From NCBI GenBank assembly GCA_002304505.1, contig NCEH01000067.1:19168-83167 (forward strand): a stretch of DNA of 64,000 nt, read 5' to 3'. This DNA is from Rhizobiales bacterium 32-66-11. GTDB taxonomy: Bacteria > Pseudomonadota > Alphaproteobacteria > Rhizobiales > Xanthobacteraceae. The translations under genes were made by a program, and so were the position numbers. The first letter of the stretch is position 1. Each line of letters starts with the position of its first letter. Positions 1 through 9,578 of the stretch are shown here, piece by piece. A model generated the notes under the pieces. It did no database searches and was not told the DNA's origin. It saw nothing but the letters and a program-made list of their open reading frames with translations.

Positions 1-978
1 GTACTCGCTTTAGCCGGACATACGCCGGTTCCGGCGCTGGACGGCAAACGAAGGGTTCAATTGTTCCGCGAGGCCGCCAGATGGCATGGCCGAGTACGCG
101 GCCTGCTGCGTCGCTCGCCGTTACGCACGTTGATTCAGCGCGAAAGGCGGCGGGAGCGAGACGAGACCTATCTTGCGCTCGGCTTCCGGCCCCAGGCCAT
201 CCAGACCTATGACCTCCACGAGTGCCTCGCCGCCGCCGCCTATTTTGGCCAGGGCACCCGTGACGAGCCGGTCGTGGTCATCACTCTTGATGGGAAGAGC
301 GATGAGTTTTGCTCGACCGTGAGCATCGGGCGCAACCATCAGATTCACCGCAGAATTGCGACCGATGGGAGCCATTCCTTCGCAACCCTTTGTAGCGTCG
401 TGACATATATGATGGGCATGGTGCCCCAGGAAGACGAACACGAGGTCATCGCCAGAGCGCCCTATGCTTCGCTGGCGGCAGCGCGACAGATCGCGGACCG
501 CCTGTGTGACCTTTTTTCCTGGTCGTCCGACGGCAACCCAACTTGGCAGCGACGGCGAGGGGTGCCGCACACCATGCACCTCCAGTCGACACTGGAGTCA
601 GCGTTCTTCGAACAGCGCATCGATGCCGTCCTGAGCGGTGTCCAGCTGTTCGTCGAGGAGATGGTGTGCGAGTTGGTGCGGCGGGCTGTCTCGGCGTCCG
701 GCATCCGCCGTGTGGCGATCTCGGGCGGCATTTTGATAAACGCGCAGGTGAGCAAGAGGATCGCGGAAATGGATGCGGTCAAGCACCTGTTCATCTTTCC
801 GTCTTGCGATGACGCGGCGGGTGCCATAGGCGCAGCTTATCTCGCTCGGTCGGAGCATCTCGGCGGCGCCGATGCGCTGTCCCCTGCCTCCTTTTCTCAC
901 GGTCCGGATTGGTCCGAGGTGGAGATCCACTCGGATCTGGAGCACCACTTGGTGGGAGGCGAAATCACCGGTGGATAG
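1..978 (+). pseudogene. NodU/CmcH-type carbamoyltransferase, N-terminal fragment (truncated at both ends)
   Basis: The frame is already open at base 1, so the 5' end lies outside the window. The translation shows family features of the N-terminal Kae1/HSP70-like domain of carbamoyltransferases: YDLHECLAAAAYF at the position of the usual histidine-rich HAASAxx segment, VVITLDGKSDE for the phosphate loop, SHSFATLCSVVTYMMG followed by EHEVIARAPYAS in place of the family's EYKVMGLAPYG, and RRVAISGGILINAQV followed by DDAAGAIGAAYL near the end. The protein stops at 978, just after the point where the roughly 200-residue C-terminal transferase domain should begin, and no other frame continues it. 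Intact relatives carbamoylate small molecules such as Nod factors or antibiotics. The histidine-rich segment is also degenerate, so I infer a decayed remnant next to the island. Confidence 0.6.
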
Positions 979-1054
979 AGGTTGGGGGCAACGTCAGCGA
1001 GCCGGGACTAAGCACCCAGGGCGAACGGGTGGGACGCGTGTTCAGCGCACCATA

Positions 1055-1082
1055 TTGGTGCAATGTGGTGCAATGTGATATA
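1055..1082 (+). promoter_or_regulatory. Two exact 10-bp tandem repeats within a candidate promoter, likely operator of the RHH gene
   Basis: GGTGCAATGT occurs twice head to tail (1057-1066 and 1067-1076), exactly one helical turn apart. The pair fills the 16-bp spacer between a -35-like TTGGTG (1055-1060) and a -10-like GATATA (1077-1082). Ribbon-helix-helix proteins commonly bind such short tandem half-sites, and the next gene encodes one, so autoregulation of the regulator/methylase unit is the likely role. This is inference from layout. Confidence 0.45.
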
Positions 1083-1110
1083 CATTTTTGCAAATCGTAG
1101 GCAGAAACCC

Positions 1111-1302
1111 ATGGTCGTCACAATGAGACAGCGTGCTCCAGCAAAAGAGGGTACCCGCGCGTCTGTGACCTTTCCAGCCGACCTCTACGCTAAGTTATCA
1201 CGGCTCGCTGAAGAAAATAAGGTATCCGTAGCCTGGGTCGTCCGGGATGCCGTAGAAAAATATCTCGAAGCCAAGCATTTACTCTCTCGCCGCCAGCAGT
1301 GA
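1111..1302 (+). CDS. Ribbon-helix-helix (CopG/Arc-type) transcriptional regulator
   Basis: A 63-residue protein. Residues ~14-22 (TRASVTFPADLY) form the basic DNA-contacting beta strand and ~23-50 (KLSRLAEENKVSVAWVVRDAVEKYL) the two helices of an RHH fold. The ATG at 1111 is preferred because the domain begins shortly after it; an in-frame ATG at 1063 would add residues encoded by the promoter repeats. The gene ends 10 bp before the cytosine methyltransferase and probably shares its transcript. In restriction-modification loci a small DNA-binding protein often times methylase and nuclease expression. Here an RHH protein would fill the place usually taken by a helix-turn-helix C protein. Antitoxin function is less likely because no toxin neighbours it. 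Confidence 0.75.
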   Translation: MVVTMRQRAPAKEGTRASVTFPADLYAKLSRLAEENKVSVAWVVRDAVEKYLEAKHLLSRRQQ

Positions 1303-1312
1303 GGGCAGCGGC

Positions 1313-2875
1313 ATGCGAAACGCCCAAAAAAACCTCAGTCCAACCACCAACGCAGGAAGGCGGGAACCTGTGATCGCGAACGGATGCGCTGTCCTTCAGA
1401 AGATCGCCCGCCTGCAGGCTGGTGGTAAGCCCCGGGTGCTGGATCTGTTCGCTGGATGTGGCGGAATTTCCTTGGGGTTTTCATCTGCTGGGTTCACTAT
1501 CGCCGGAGCGGTGGAGTTCGACCGCGAGGCTGCGGCATCCCATGGACTCAACTTCCATGGCGGCGATCCTTCTCATTCGCAGCCTCGCGACATCACAAAG
1601 ACCAGTCCGAATCAGTTAGCCGCCGAGTTACAGACTGGCCCCACAGCTAGAGCCTTCGATGTGCTTGTTGGTGGGCCACCATGTCAAGCCTTCACTCGTA
1701 TCGGCCGGCCCAAGCTGCGCGAGGTAGAGAGACATGCCGAGGCGTTCAAGCGCGATCCGCGCGTCCAACTCTACATTGACTATTTGCGCTATGTCGACGC
1801 TTGCGCACCACTAGCCGTGCTGGTCGAGAATGTACCGGATATGCTGAATCATGGCGGCCAGAACATCGCCGAAGAGATCGCTGAGGTCCTGGAAAATAAG
1901 GGTTATATCTGCCGTTACACCCTTCTGAATGCCGCCTTCTACGGTGTACCGCAGATGCGCGAGCGCGTGATCCTGCTCGCGTACCGGCGGGAGGTTGCCA
2001 ACGCTGTCGCATTCCCCGAACCGTCGCATTTCATCGATCTGCCGCGAGGTTATGAAGGTTCGCGGTCGGTGGCACTCAAATTCCTTAATAGTGATGCCGC
2101 AGACGACGCTAATCACTATATCCATGCACCGAAAGCGACCCACTCACTCCAACCCGCAATTACCGCAGCGGATGCACTTGGCGATCTGCCTGTAATAGAG
2201 GCCCAAAAGCTAATCCAGACTGGTGAGTTGCGCCGTGGTGCCCGTCGCTTCGATGCACCCATACCTCATTGCAAGGAACCGCATACGCCCTTTGCTAAGT
2301 TGATGCGCACATGGCCGGGGTTCGAAGCGCCGGAAGTCCTGACCGACCACGTCATTCGCTATCTACCACGTGACTATCCTATTTTCTCGCGTATGAATCC
2401 GGGCGACCAATACCCGCAGGCCTATGAGCACGCCATGAAGATGTTCGAACAGCAGATAGAACTTCTTGCCAAAAAGGGGGTGAAGGTCAAAGCTGGATCG
2501 AAGCAATACGAGGAGATCAAAGCCACCATTGTTCCACCCTACGACGTAGGTAAATTTCCGAACAAGTGGCGCAAGATGTGGCGCGACCAGCCGGCACGCA
2601 CGCTGATGGCGCATCTTGGCAAGGACAGCTACAGCCACATTCATTACGACAGCCGTCAAGCACGCACAATCTCGGTGCGTGAAGCAGCACGTCTCCACTC
2701 ATTTCCAGACGGATTCGTTTTCTGCGGCACGATGAACCCGGCCTTCCGGCAGATCGGTAATGCCGTTCCACCGCTGCTAGCGAAAGCCGTTGCCATGCAG
2801 ATGATGAAAACACTTAAACAGATGGGGGGCGGGGTGGCGGATGAAGTTCGTCGAACGCAATCGGCAGTTACCTGA
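1313..2875 (+). CDS. DNA (cytosine-5-)-methyltransferase
   Basis: A 520-residue C5-methyltransferase with motifs in canonical order: motif I VLDLFAGCGGISLGF (~42-56, S-adenosylmethionine binding), motif IV GGPPCQAFTRIGR (~120-132, with the catalytic Cys of PCQ), motif VI ENVPDML (~171), motif VIII QMRERVILLAYRR (~213), and C-terminal motifs IX-X (RTISVREAARLHSFPDGF, then QIGNAVPPLLAKAV). The stretch between VIII and IX, about 230 residues, is the target-recognition region and is longer than in minimal enzymes. It follows the RHH gene by 10 bp with a GAGGG ribosome site. A terminator downstream separates it from the Mza-like operon. It probably marks self DNA for that system or for Vsr-linked repair. 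Specificity cannot be read from sequence. Confidence 0.93.
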   Translation: MRNAQKNLSPTTNAGRREPVIANGCAVLQKIARLQAGGKPRVLDLFAGCGGISLGFSSAGFTIAGAVEFDREAAASHGLNFHGGDPSHSQPRDITKTSPNQLAAELQTGPTARAFDVLVGGPPCQAFTRIGRPKLREVERHAEAFKRDPRVQLYIDYLRYVDACAPLAVLVENVPDMLNHGGQNIAEEIAEVLENKGYICRYTLLNAAFYGVPQMRERVILLAYRREVANAVAFPEPSHFIDLPRGYEGSRSVALKFLNSDAADDANHYIHAPKATHSLQPAITAADALGDLPVIEAQKLIQTGELRRGARRFDAPIPHCKEPHTPFAKLMRTWPGFEAPEVLTDHVIRYLPRDYPIFSRMNPGDQYPQAYEHAMKMFEQQIELLAKKGVKVKAGSKQYEEIKATIVPPYDVGKFPNKWRKMWRDQPARTLMAHLGKDSYSHIHYDSRQARTISVREAARLHSFPDGFVFCGTMNPAFRQIGNAVPPLLAKAVAMQMMKTLKQMGGGVADEVRRTQSAVT

Positions 2876-3144
2876 CGTCTTACGGAAGCATTTCTAGACA
2901 TCGAAGACCTTCGCCCCACGCAAGTTATTTGGTGTCTCTATCAGCGCTAGAATTTTCAGATAAGGGCTGCGCTGACGCACCGATTTTCTATGCCATCCTA
3001 GCTGTAAGGTAGATCACAGAAATCATGGCTGATCGCACTCGACTACGGCTGGCGCAGCGAAACGGCAAAAATCCCGATGCTGCGAGCGCTCTACTAGGTG
3101 TTCCGGTGGCTTGAGACCCACACCGATTCAGGCGCCGCGAAGTC

Positions 3145-3168
3145 GCAGGATCAGCAGATCCTGCTTTT
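3145..3168 (+). terminator. Intrinsic terminator downstream of the methyltransferase
   Basis: GCAGGATC (3145-3152), loop AGCA, GATCCTGC (3157-3164), then TTTT. The 8-bp stem is perfect. It lies inside a reading frame that could otherwise start at TTG 3111, which argues that the next gene starts downstream and is transcribed separately. Confidence 0.65.
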
Positions 3169-3177
3169 CAACAGGGA

Positions 3178-3194
3178 GATCTTCCTTGAAGATC
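3178..3194. promoter_or_regulatory. 17-bp inverted repeat at the head of the defence operon
   Basis: GATCTTC-CTT-GAAGATC is a perfect 7-bp inverted repeat with a 3-bp centre. It directly abuts an ATG at 3195 and lies 40 bp before the preferred start at 3234. It could be an operator or an mRNA hairpin limiting translation. The binder is unknown. Confidence 0.35.
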
Positions 3195-3233
3195 ATGGGC
3201 AGATATTCCTGGCTTCTTAGGATACGGGCCCAA

Positions 3234-5204
3234 ATGGGCGGTGAGGCTCAAAACCACGTTCTCGATCCCGCCGAGACGCGCCTCATTATGAGTGGGCTTT
3301 CGAAAGGTCTTGCTGACTTCACTACGTCCCCGCGTTTTCATGCGGTCGACCCCAAGGGCGACACGCCACTTCATCTGGCGGCGCGTACTGGGAACCTCGT
3401 GCTGTGCGATCTTTTTATTCGCGCCGGAGCCAATCCCGTAGCACTGAATCATGAGCGCCAGACACCCGCAGATGTTGCATTTACCGAAGGCCACTATTTC
3501 GCTGCGCAGTTGCTGTCCGCGCTTGTTGCGAATTCGCTGGAATCCATAAAGGTCGACACTCGCGACGAGAGCTCGGAACTCGAGCCCGGAGCGGCCGGCA
3601 TCGAGGCAGTTCCTGAGCCTCCTGACGGAGCGGTCCAGCAGACGAAGCCGAACGATTCGTCGGATGACCTAGATGACTTGCTGAGTTTCGAGCCCGAGGA
3701 AGAGCCAGAGGGGTTCTTCGGCCAGTCCGCGAGCGACACGGCTTCGGGCACATTCGTCAAGCTCTTAAGCCCGGCATATGCGGTTTCGAATCATGCAGAT
3801 GGAGGTTGGGAACTCGACCTGTCACCGGTGCCGATTACCGGAGAGGGCATAGGCTCTGGCGCCACCGTCACCGCCGATCACAATGCGGAGCATGACTTCC
3901 TGAAGGTCCGCAACCGCGGCCGGCGATCAGTCAAGCGTACCGTCGTCCGGACCAGCACTCGGCTGTCGATCGATCCCGAGATCTGCAAGACGTGGGCTGA
4001 AGAAGCTCTGGCGAAGGGATGGTTCTCCGTCGACGACCTGGACACCCTGGTTGCGATGTGTGAGGGCAACGGTGATTCCGAGGAATTGCGCATCAATCTC
4101 CAGCGCAGCATTGAAGCCGCGGGCCTCGACTTGATCGATCAAGCCTCCGGAGATGATATCGGGCTGTGGGATGCCAGGTCGAATATATCGCCAGATGAAC
4201 TGGCTGAGGCGATTGAAGCTGCGCTCACCCGGGCAACACGACTACCCGGGACTCAGCACTTCGTCATGGATAAATCCAACGAACTGCAGCTACTTGAGCC
4301 CATGGTGCGAGCGAAGCAGGAGCTTCAGCTGCGCATCCTCGCTTGTGAGGCTGCTGTCGAAACCATTCTCGATGTCCTCGACAGGATCCGTGATGGTTCC
4401 AGAGACCCCGGACTTGTCTCCCTGAGGCCCATCATCCCAGCGCGCTCCGACTATGCCGAAACGAAGAAATTCTTCGCCGCAGCGGAAGATCTGAGGTCTT
4501 GGCACAAAAATGACCGCGTCATGGACGGAAAACGAAGAAGAGAAGCGCTGGCAGCGCTGGACGCACTTGATCTTTCGCTAGTCTTTCAAAAGCAACTCAT
4601 CGGCTCATTGGAACGTGAGCAAGTGAGCGTCGAGGAAGCTGCGCGACTGGACGCGCTGATTTATGATTTCGAGGCGACCATAGAATCCCTTATACGTGCA
4701 CACCTTCCATATGTGCGGCGTTTTTCGGCCCGGAACGTGGAGGGAGACGAAGACCCCGAGGATGTCTTCCAGATGAAAAAAGTCAAGGCTGGCGGCGCTG
4801 TTTCCGATGACGATCTTGCGGTGGAGCTGCGCTGGTGCACCTTAAAGGTGCGGCAGTTTCGCGGGATGCCTCGGGAAGCAGAATATCCTGAAAGCATTGA
4901 AGATTGGGACGACCTGCTGCCCGAGCAAGAGAACGCGAATACTCTCGATCAGACAGAGACCAAAAGGATCGTCACGGATGCCTTGGCTGAACTGAAGAGG
5001 TACGATGAACTGAAAGGGAAACGTTATGAAGCTGTGATCCGAATGCGATTCGGAATCGGAGGTGGGGACGAGATGACGCTCGAGGAAATTGGACAGGTTT
5101 TTGGATTAACGCGCGAGGGAATTCGGCAGATCGAAGTCAAGGCACTGAAGAAATTAAGATCCCCCAACAGACTGGGGCAATTTTCCTTCTTGTTGAAGAG
5201 CTGA
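3234..5204 (+). CDS. mzaA: Ankyrin-repeat / sigma-70-like protein, first gene of Mza-type defence operon
   Basis: About 656 residues. Residues ~39-100 hold two ankyrin repeats ([16 protein letters not shown], then [16 protein letters not shown]). A strongly acidic linker follows (~130-170, including [17 protein letters not shown]). The middle resembles divergent sigma regions 1.1-1.2 ([39 protein letters not shown]). A segment like region 2.1 ([16 protein letters not shown]) is followed by a degenerate region 2. Residues ~614-645 are a clear region 4 helix-turn-helix ([20 protein letters not shown]). ATG 3195 and TTG 3111 are alternative starts; 3111 is unlikely because a terminator lies within it. 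It sits 4 bp before the MutL-like gene. As I recall, the first Mza component is a sigma-factor-like protein, which fits. Whether it activates transcription or senses RNA polymerase is unknown. The ankyrin fusion is unusual. Confidence 0.7.
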   Translation: MGGEAQNHVLDPAETRLIMSGLSKGLADFTTSPRFHAVDPKGDTPLHLAARTGNLVLCDLFIRAGANPVALNHERQTPADVAFTEGHYFAAQLLSALVANSLESIKVDTRDESSELEPGAAGIEAVPEPPDGAVQQTKPNDSSDDLDDLLSFEPEEEPEGFFGQSASDTASGTFVKLLSPAYAVSNHADGGWELDLSPVPITGEGIGSGATVTADHNAEHDFLKVRNRGRRSVKRTVVRTSTRLSIDPEICKTWAEEALAKGWFSVDDLDTLVAMCEGNGDSEELRINLQRSIEAAGLDLIDQASGDDIGLWDARSNISPDELAEAIEAALTRATRLPGTQHFVMDKSNELQLLEPMVRAKQELQLRILACEAAVETILDVLDRIRDGSRDPGLVSLRPIIPARSDYAETKKFFAAAEDLRSWHKNDRVMDGKRRREALAALDALDLSLVFQKQLIGSLEREQVSVEEAARLDALIYDFEATIESLIRAHLPYVRRFSARNVEGDEDPEDVFQMKKVKAGGAVSDDDLAVELRWCTLKVRQFRGMPREAEYPESIEDWDDLLPEQENANTLDQTETKRIVTDALAELKRYDELKGKRYEAVIRMRFGIGGGDEMTLEEIGQVFGLTREGIRQIEVKALKKLRSPNRLGQFSFLLKS

Positions 5205-5208
5205 CAGC

Positions 5209-6708
5209 ATGGGCGCGAGAAATGCTCCTCCTCATGCCAGTTCGATGTTCGAGTCCCTTCGGGGGCTCGGCTATGCGCCTGCGACCGCAATCGCCGACCT
5301 GATAGACAATTCCCTTTCGGCAAATTCGAGTAAGATCGACGTCCAACTTGAATGGGCTGGCCCGGAAAGTTGGGTTCGGATCGTCGATGACGGCGGCGGC
5401 ATGGACGATGCCGCCCTTGAGGCTGGCATGCGGCTTGGCGCACGCGATCCGCGGGCCGAGCGCGCTCCCAGCGATCTGGGGCGCTTTGGGCTGGGTCTGA
5501 AGACAGCGAGTTTCTCGCAGGCTCGGCGCTTGACCGTCGCCAGCCGGCGGAATGGCGGGCTCACCGTCTGCCTGCGCTGGGATCTCGATCTCATCGGCCA
5601 GGAGCCTGGTGCCGAATGGCCACTGTTCGAAGGCCCCGCTCCGGGATCGGAGCATCTGCTTGCTCCGCTCGACAAGATGGAACACGGCACCGTCGTCCTC
5701 TGGGAGAGGCTCGACCGCATCGTGACCGATGGGTTCACCGCAACCGACATGATCGAACTCGCTGATCGTATCGAGGTGCATCTCGCGATGACCTTCCATC
5801 GTCTTATGGACGGCCAGCAGCCCCAACTCCGGCTCCTTCTCAATGGCAGGCCGGTGAAACCATGGGATCCATTCCTGATTGGACACCCCGGCAAGGCGCT
5901 CGAAAGTCCCGAGTATAAAATCCTCCACACGACGGGAGTGACGGTTCAGCGCCATGTCCTGCCGCATCGCGACATGCTTAAACCTGCCGAACAGGAAGCC
6001 GCCGCCGGACCCGGAGGATGGACGCAACAGGAGGGGTTCTACGTCTACCGTAACAGGCGCCTTCTACTGGCCGGAGGTTGGCTTGGCCTCGGCGATGGCG
6101 GGAAGCCCTGGCTCCGCGATGAAGCCCACAGGCTTGCCCGCATCAGGCTAGACATACCGAACAGCGTAGACGCCGAATGGAAGATCAACGTACTGAAGTC
6201 AACGGCCAGTCCGCCGGTTCGACTGCGACAACAGCTTCGCAAGCTTGCGTCGGAGACGCGGGAGACCGCGAGACGGGTGTTTGCCCACCGGGGCCACATC
6301 ACACCGATCACGGGTATGCGCTCGAATGCTGTTGCAGAAGCATGGCAGGTGCGACGCTCGGCGCAGGGGACGTCCTACCGGATTGCCCGCGATCACGACC
6401 TCGTCGCATCGATCCTGAATCGCGCCGGTTCGCTCAAACCCGACATCCTGGCTCTCCTGAGGCTCATCGAGGAAACCGTTCCCGTTCAGCGAATATGGTT
6501 GGACACAGCAGAAGACAAGGAGACGCCGAGGACAGGGTTCGTCGGGGCTCCCCCCAACGAAGTGATGGAGACGCTGTCCTCGATATTCGAAGCGCTCGTG
6601 ACGTTTCGCGGCCTCAGCCCGATCGAGGCTCGCGAACGGCTCGGTCGCACGCCGCCATTCAACCAGCACCTCGATCTGGTGGCAGACCTTGAAGTGAAAG
6701 ACACGTAA
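5209..6708 (+). CDS. mzaB: MutL/MORC-like GHKL ATPase of Mza-type defence system
   Basis: 499 residues with a Bergerat ATP fold: N box AIADLIDNSLSA (~27-38, Mg-binding Asn), G1 box VDDGGGMD (59-66), and lid/G2 box GRFGLGLKTASFS (91-103). The C-terminal half (~250-499) is not recognisable and lacks the MutL endonuclease motif. MutL-like ATPases of this kind were described bioinformatically in restriction-like operons together with Z1 proteins (Iyer, Abhiman and Aravind, 2008, from memory) and are the MutL component of Mza. ATP-driven dimerisation as a clamp on DNA is inferred from the family. The gene follows the sigma-like gene by 4 bp and its stop TAA shares a base with the next ATG, implying translational coupling. 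Confidence 0.85.
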   Translation: MGARNAPPHASSMFESLRGLGYAPATAIADLIDNSLSANSSKIDVQLEWAGPESWVRIVDDGGGMDDAALEAGMRLGARDPRAERAPSDLGRFGLGLKTASFSQARRLTVASRRNGGLTVCLRWDLDLIGQEPGAEWPLFEGPAPGSEHLLAPLDKMEHGTVVLWERLDRIVTDGFTATDMIELADRIEVHLAMTFHRLMDGQQPQLRLLLNGRPVKPWDPFLIGHPGKALESPEYKILHTTGVTVQRHVLPHRDMLKPAEQEAAAGPGGWTQQEGFYVYRNRRLLLAGGWLGLGDGGKPWLRDEAHRLARIRLDIPNSVDAEWKINVLKSTASPPVRLRQQLRKLASETRETARRVFAHRGHITPITGMRSNAVAEAWQVRRSAQGTSYRIARDHDLVASILNRAGSLKPDILALLRLIEETVPVQRIWLDTAEDKETPRTGFVGAPPNEVMETLSSIFEALVTFRGLSPIEARERLGRTPPFNQHLDLVADLEVKDT

Positions 6709-9578
6709 TGACGATTTCGAACCAAAAGAATTTCGATTTAATACTTTCCATGGCGCAGAACATGCTCCGCCTTGCCTCAAAGGGCGCCCAGACTCCCGTC
6801 ACGCCTGAAATGATCGTAAAGGTGCTGGACAAGCTCGCGGTCATGATGGAGGAGGACTTTGAGCGCGTCGATCGGGGCGAGCTCGTTGACGAATTGATCC
6901 GCCGGTCAAGCCGCACCGTCGGCGAGAATGCCACTCTCTCGGGCGGAGAGGACCATGTCCCCTGGCTAATAGCGGAAAGAAAGAAGGGCTGGACGTACTG
7001 GCGGCGTTATTCCGAGTATATGGAAGCGCGTATCCCGTGGACGGCCCTCGACGCCCTCGACGTTGCCACCGATGAAGTCCTCTCGCAACTCGAGGACCCA
7101 ACCCGGGAAGGCGCGTGGGATCGTCGCGGTCTGGTCGTCGGCCATGTGCAGTCGGGAAAGACCGGCAACTACACCGGGCTGATCTGCAAGGCCGCAGACG
7201 CCGGCTACAAGATCATCATCGTGCTGGCCGGCCTGCACAACAACCTGAGAGCCCAGACCCAGGTCCGTCTCGACGAGGGGTTCCTGGGTTTTGCCACCAT
7301 CGCAGCAGACGCCGGCGAGCTCCCTGCGGTCGGAGTCGGACTGATCGACAGCGATAGGTCCGCCCGTCCCAATGCCGCAACCAATCGAAGCGACAAGGGC
7401 GACTTCAACACGGCCGCCGCGGCCAAGATGAATATCAGCCCAGAACAGAGACCGTGGCTGTTCGTGGTCAAGAAGAACAAGACCGTCCTGGAGCGCCTGC
7501 TCCACTGGATCCGCAATCGCGTTGTCAATCACGTCGATCCCAAAACCGGTCGCAAGCTGGTTACCAACCTGCCTCTTCTCGTGATCGACGACGAGTCCGA
7601 TCATGGATCTGTCGACACCGGCGAAGACGTCGTGGACGAGTTCGGCAAGCCGGATCTCGAGCATGAGCCGAAAACCATCAACAGGCTGATCCGGTCGATC
7701 CTCCACCACTTTTCGCGGAAGGCCTACGTCGGCTACACGGCTACGCCCTTCGCGAACATCTTCATCCATAACCGCGGGGAGACAAAGGAAAACGGGCCGG
7801 ACCTCTTCCCTGCTGCCTTCATCACCAATCTTGCGGCGCCATCGAATTACATCGGGCCGGGGCGCGTCTTCGGCTCGGCATCAAGCACGCCCGATGACCT
7901 GCCCCTCATACGCCCACTGGCAGACGACGAATTCCAGCCGTGGATGGCGCCCCGCCACAAGAACGGCTACCAGCCACGATGGCAAGGAGCGGATCGCATA
8001 CCGGATTCGCTAGCGGAAGCGATCCGTTCTTTCGTCTATGCCTGTGCAGTGCGGAAGCGGCGCGGACAGGGCAACAAGCACGCGTCGATGCTAATCCATG
8101 TCACCCGCTTCACATCAGTCCAGAACGCTGTCGTAAACCAGGTTGCCGAGTATGTGCGAGATCTAAAGGGTCGCTACACACGAGGCATCGATCTGACAGC
8201 CCTCGAAGGATCCATGCAGAGCGAGTACGAAGAGACCTTCCTGCCTGGCATGCAGGGGATCCGCTCTGCCTTCGTCGAGGAGGAGATACTGGAGGACATC
8301 TCGTGGGCTGATGTCCGGGCCGTGCTGCCGGAGGTCCTATCGGACATCCGCGTGAGCGAGATCAACGGCACGGCGAAGGACGCACTCGATTATGTCGAGA
8401 ATAACGGCACCGGTCTTAAGGTAATCGCCATTGGCGGCGACAAGCTGGCGCGTGGCCTGACCCTGGAAGGTCTCTGTACAAGCTATTTCCTACGGACTGC
8501 GCGCATGTACGACACTCTCATGCAGATGGGACGGTGGTTTGGGTACCGTGACGGCTACCTCGATGTCTGCCGGCTCTACACGTCGCGGGAAATGGTGGAG
8601 TGGTTCGGCCATATCGCCGATGCCGCCGAAGAACTGCGTCAGGAGTTCGACAACATGGTCGCGGCCCGCGCCACGCCCGAGCAGTTCGGCCTGCGCGTGA
8701 AATCCCACTCAGTGCTCACCATCACGTCGCGCGCAAAGATGCGAAATGCCCGCCCGATGCAGATGACCTATTCCGGCGATCTATTGCAGACCATCGTGTT
8801 CCCGAACCGCGAGGACGACATCTCGACCAATTTTCGGGCGACGAATCGTTTCATTAGCGCGCTGGGTCCATCCTTGGATCTGAACCGGCAGCACTATGTG
8901 CCCGAAGGTCAGAAGTGGAACGGCCATCTGTGGAGAGATGTGCCTGCCCTGAGTGTCATCTCGTTTCTCCGCGAGTATCGGACCCACCCGGCTAGTTTCC
9001 GGATTATGAGTCCGCTAATCGCGGATTTCATCGAGGAGATGAACAAGGATCGGGAAATCACGAGCTGGACCGTGGCGCTGATTGGGAAGGACAGCGGTCC
9101 GGACGACAAGCATCGTTCGGTTGGCGGCTGTTCCGTCAACATGCTCCAGCGCAAGCGCACGACCGATCATGCGGATCGATATTCAATCAAGACCCTCATT
9201 TCGCCTCGCGATCAAGCTATCGACCTGACCGAGGCGGAGTGGAGGGCTGCCCTTGAACTCAGTCGAAAGACTTGGCGCAACGATGCGGATCGAAACGAAG
9301 GCAAGGATCCCCCGTCCGAACCGAGAGGCCCGCAAATCCGTCGCGTTCTCGGAGGATGCGTCGCCGAGACAGGCATCCCGGCTCGCCGGGAACGCGGCCT
9401 ACTGATGCTCTATCTACTCGATCCTACCGGTGCCGGGGTTGCAAAGCTTTCAAATGCGGATCCCGTCGTGGGCTGGGCGATCAGCTTCCCGTCAAGCTCC
9501 TCAGAAAGAAGGGTCTCCAACTCGAGGTACATCGCCAACAGCGTTCTATGGGGAGGCATCAATGAATGGGTGGACTGA
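6708..9578 (+). CDS. mzaC: Z1-domain helicase-like ATPase of Mza-type defence system
   Basis: 956 residues with superfamily 2 motor motifs: Walker A GHVQSGKTGNYTGL (~145-158), Walker B VIDDESD (~290), motif III YVGYTATPF (~342-350), and motifs V/VI GDKLARGLTLEGL followed by QMGRWFGYR (~605-613) carrying the arginine finger. The Z1 region lies between the motor halves and extends downstream. The Z1 relative in the CglI restriction complex is a DNA-translocating DEAD-Z1 motor, so ATP-dependent movement on DNA is the likely role. It overlaps the upstream gene by 1 bp and the downstream nuclease gene by 17 bp, consistent with a co-translated complex. Confidence 0.9.
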   Translation: MTISNQKNFDLILSMAQNMLRLASKGAQTPVTPEMIVKVLDKLAVMMEEDFERVDRGELVDELIRRSSRTVGENATLSGGEDHVPWLIAERKKGWTYWRRYSEYMEARIPWTALDALDVATDEVLSQLEDPTREGAWDRRGLVVGHVQSGKTGNYTGLICKAADAGYKIIIVLAGLHNNLRAQTQVRLDEGFLGFATIAADAGELPAVGVGLIDSDRSARPNAATNRSDKGDFNTAAAAKMNISPEQRPWLFVVKKNKTVLERLLHWIRNRVVNHVDPKTGRKLVTNLPLLVIDDESDHGSVDTGEDVVDEFGKPDLEHEPKTINRLIRSILHHFSRKAYVGYTATPFANIFIHNRGETKENGPDLFPAAFITNLAAPSNYIGPGRVFGSASSTPDDLPLIRPLADDEFQPWMAPRHKNGYQPRWQGADRIPDSLAEAIRSFVYACAVRKRRGQGNKHASMLIHVTRFTSVQNAVVNQVAEYVRDLKGRYTRGIDLTALEGSMQSEYEETFLPGMQGIRSAFVEEEILEDISWADVRAVLPEVLSDIRVSEINGTAKDALDYVENNGTGLKVIAIGGDKLARGLTLEGLCTSYFLRTARMYDTLMQMGRWFGYRDGYLDVCRLYTSREMVEWFGHIADAAEELRQEFDNMVAARATPEQFGLRVKSHSVLTITSRAKMRNARPMQMTYSGDLLQTIVFPNREDDISTNFRATNRFISALGPSLDLNRQHYVPEGQKWNGHLWRDVPALSVISFLREYRTHPASFRIMSPLIADFIEEMNKDREITSWTVALIGKDSGPDDKHRSVGGCSVNMLQRKRTTDHADRYSIKTLISPRDQAIDLTEAEWRAALELSRKTWRNDADRNEGKDPPSEPRGPQIRRVLGGCVAETGIPARRERGLLMLYLLDPTGAGVAKLSNADPVVGWAISFPSSSSERRVSNSRYIANSVLWGGINEWVD

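Noticed and set aside
1111..2875. Toxin-antitoxin pair with the RHH protein as antitoxin
   Set aside because: The only adjoining gene is a full-length cytosine methyltransferase, and no small toxin-like gene is present.
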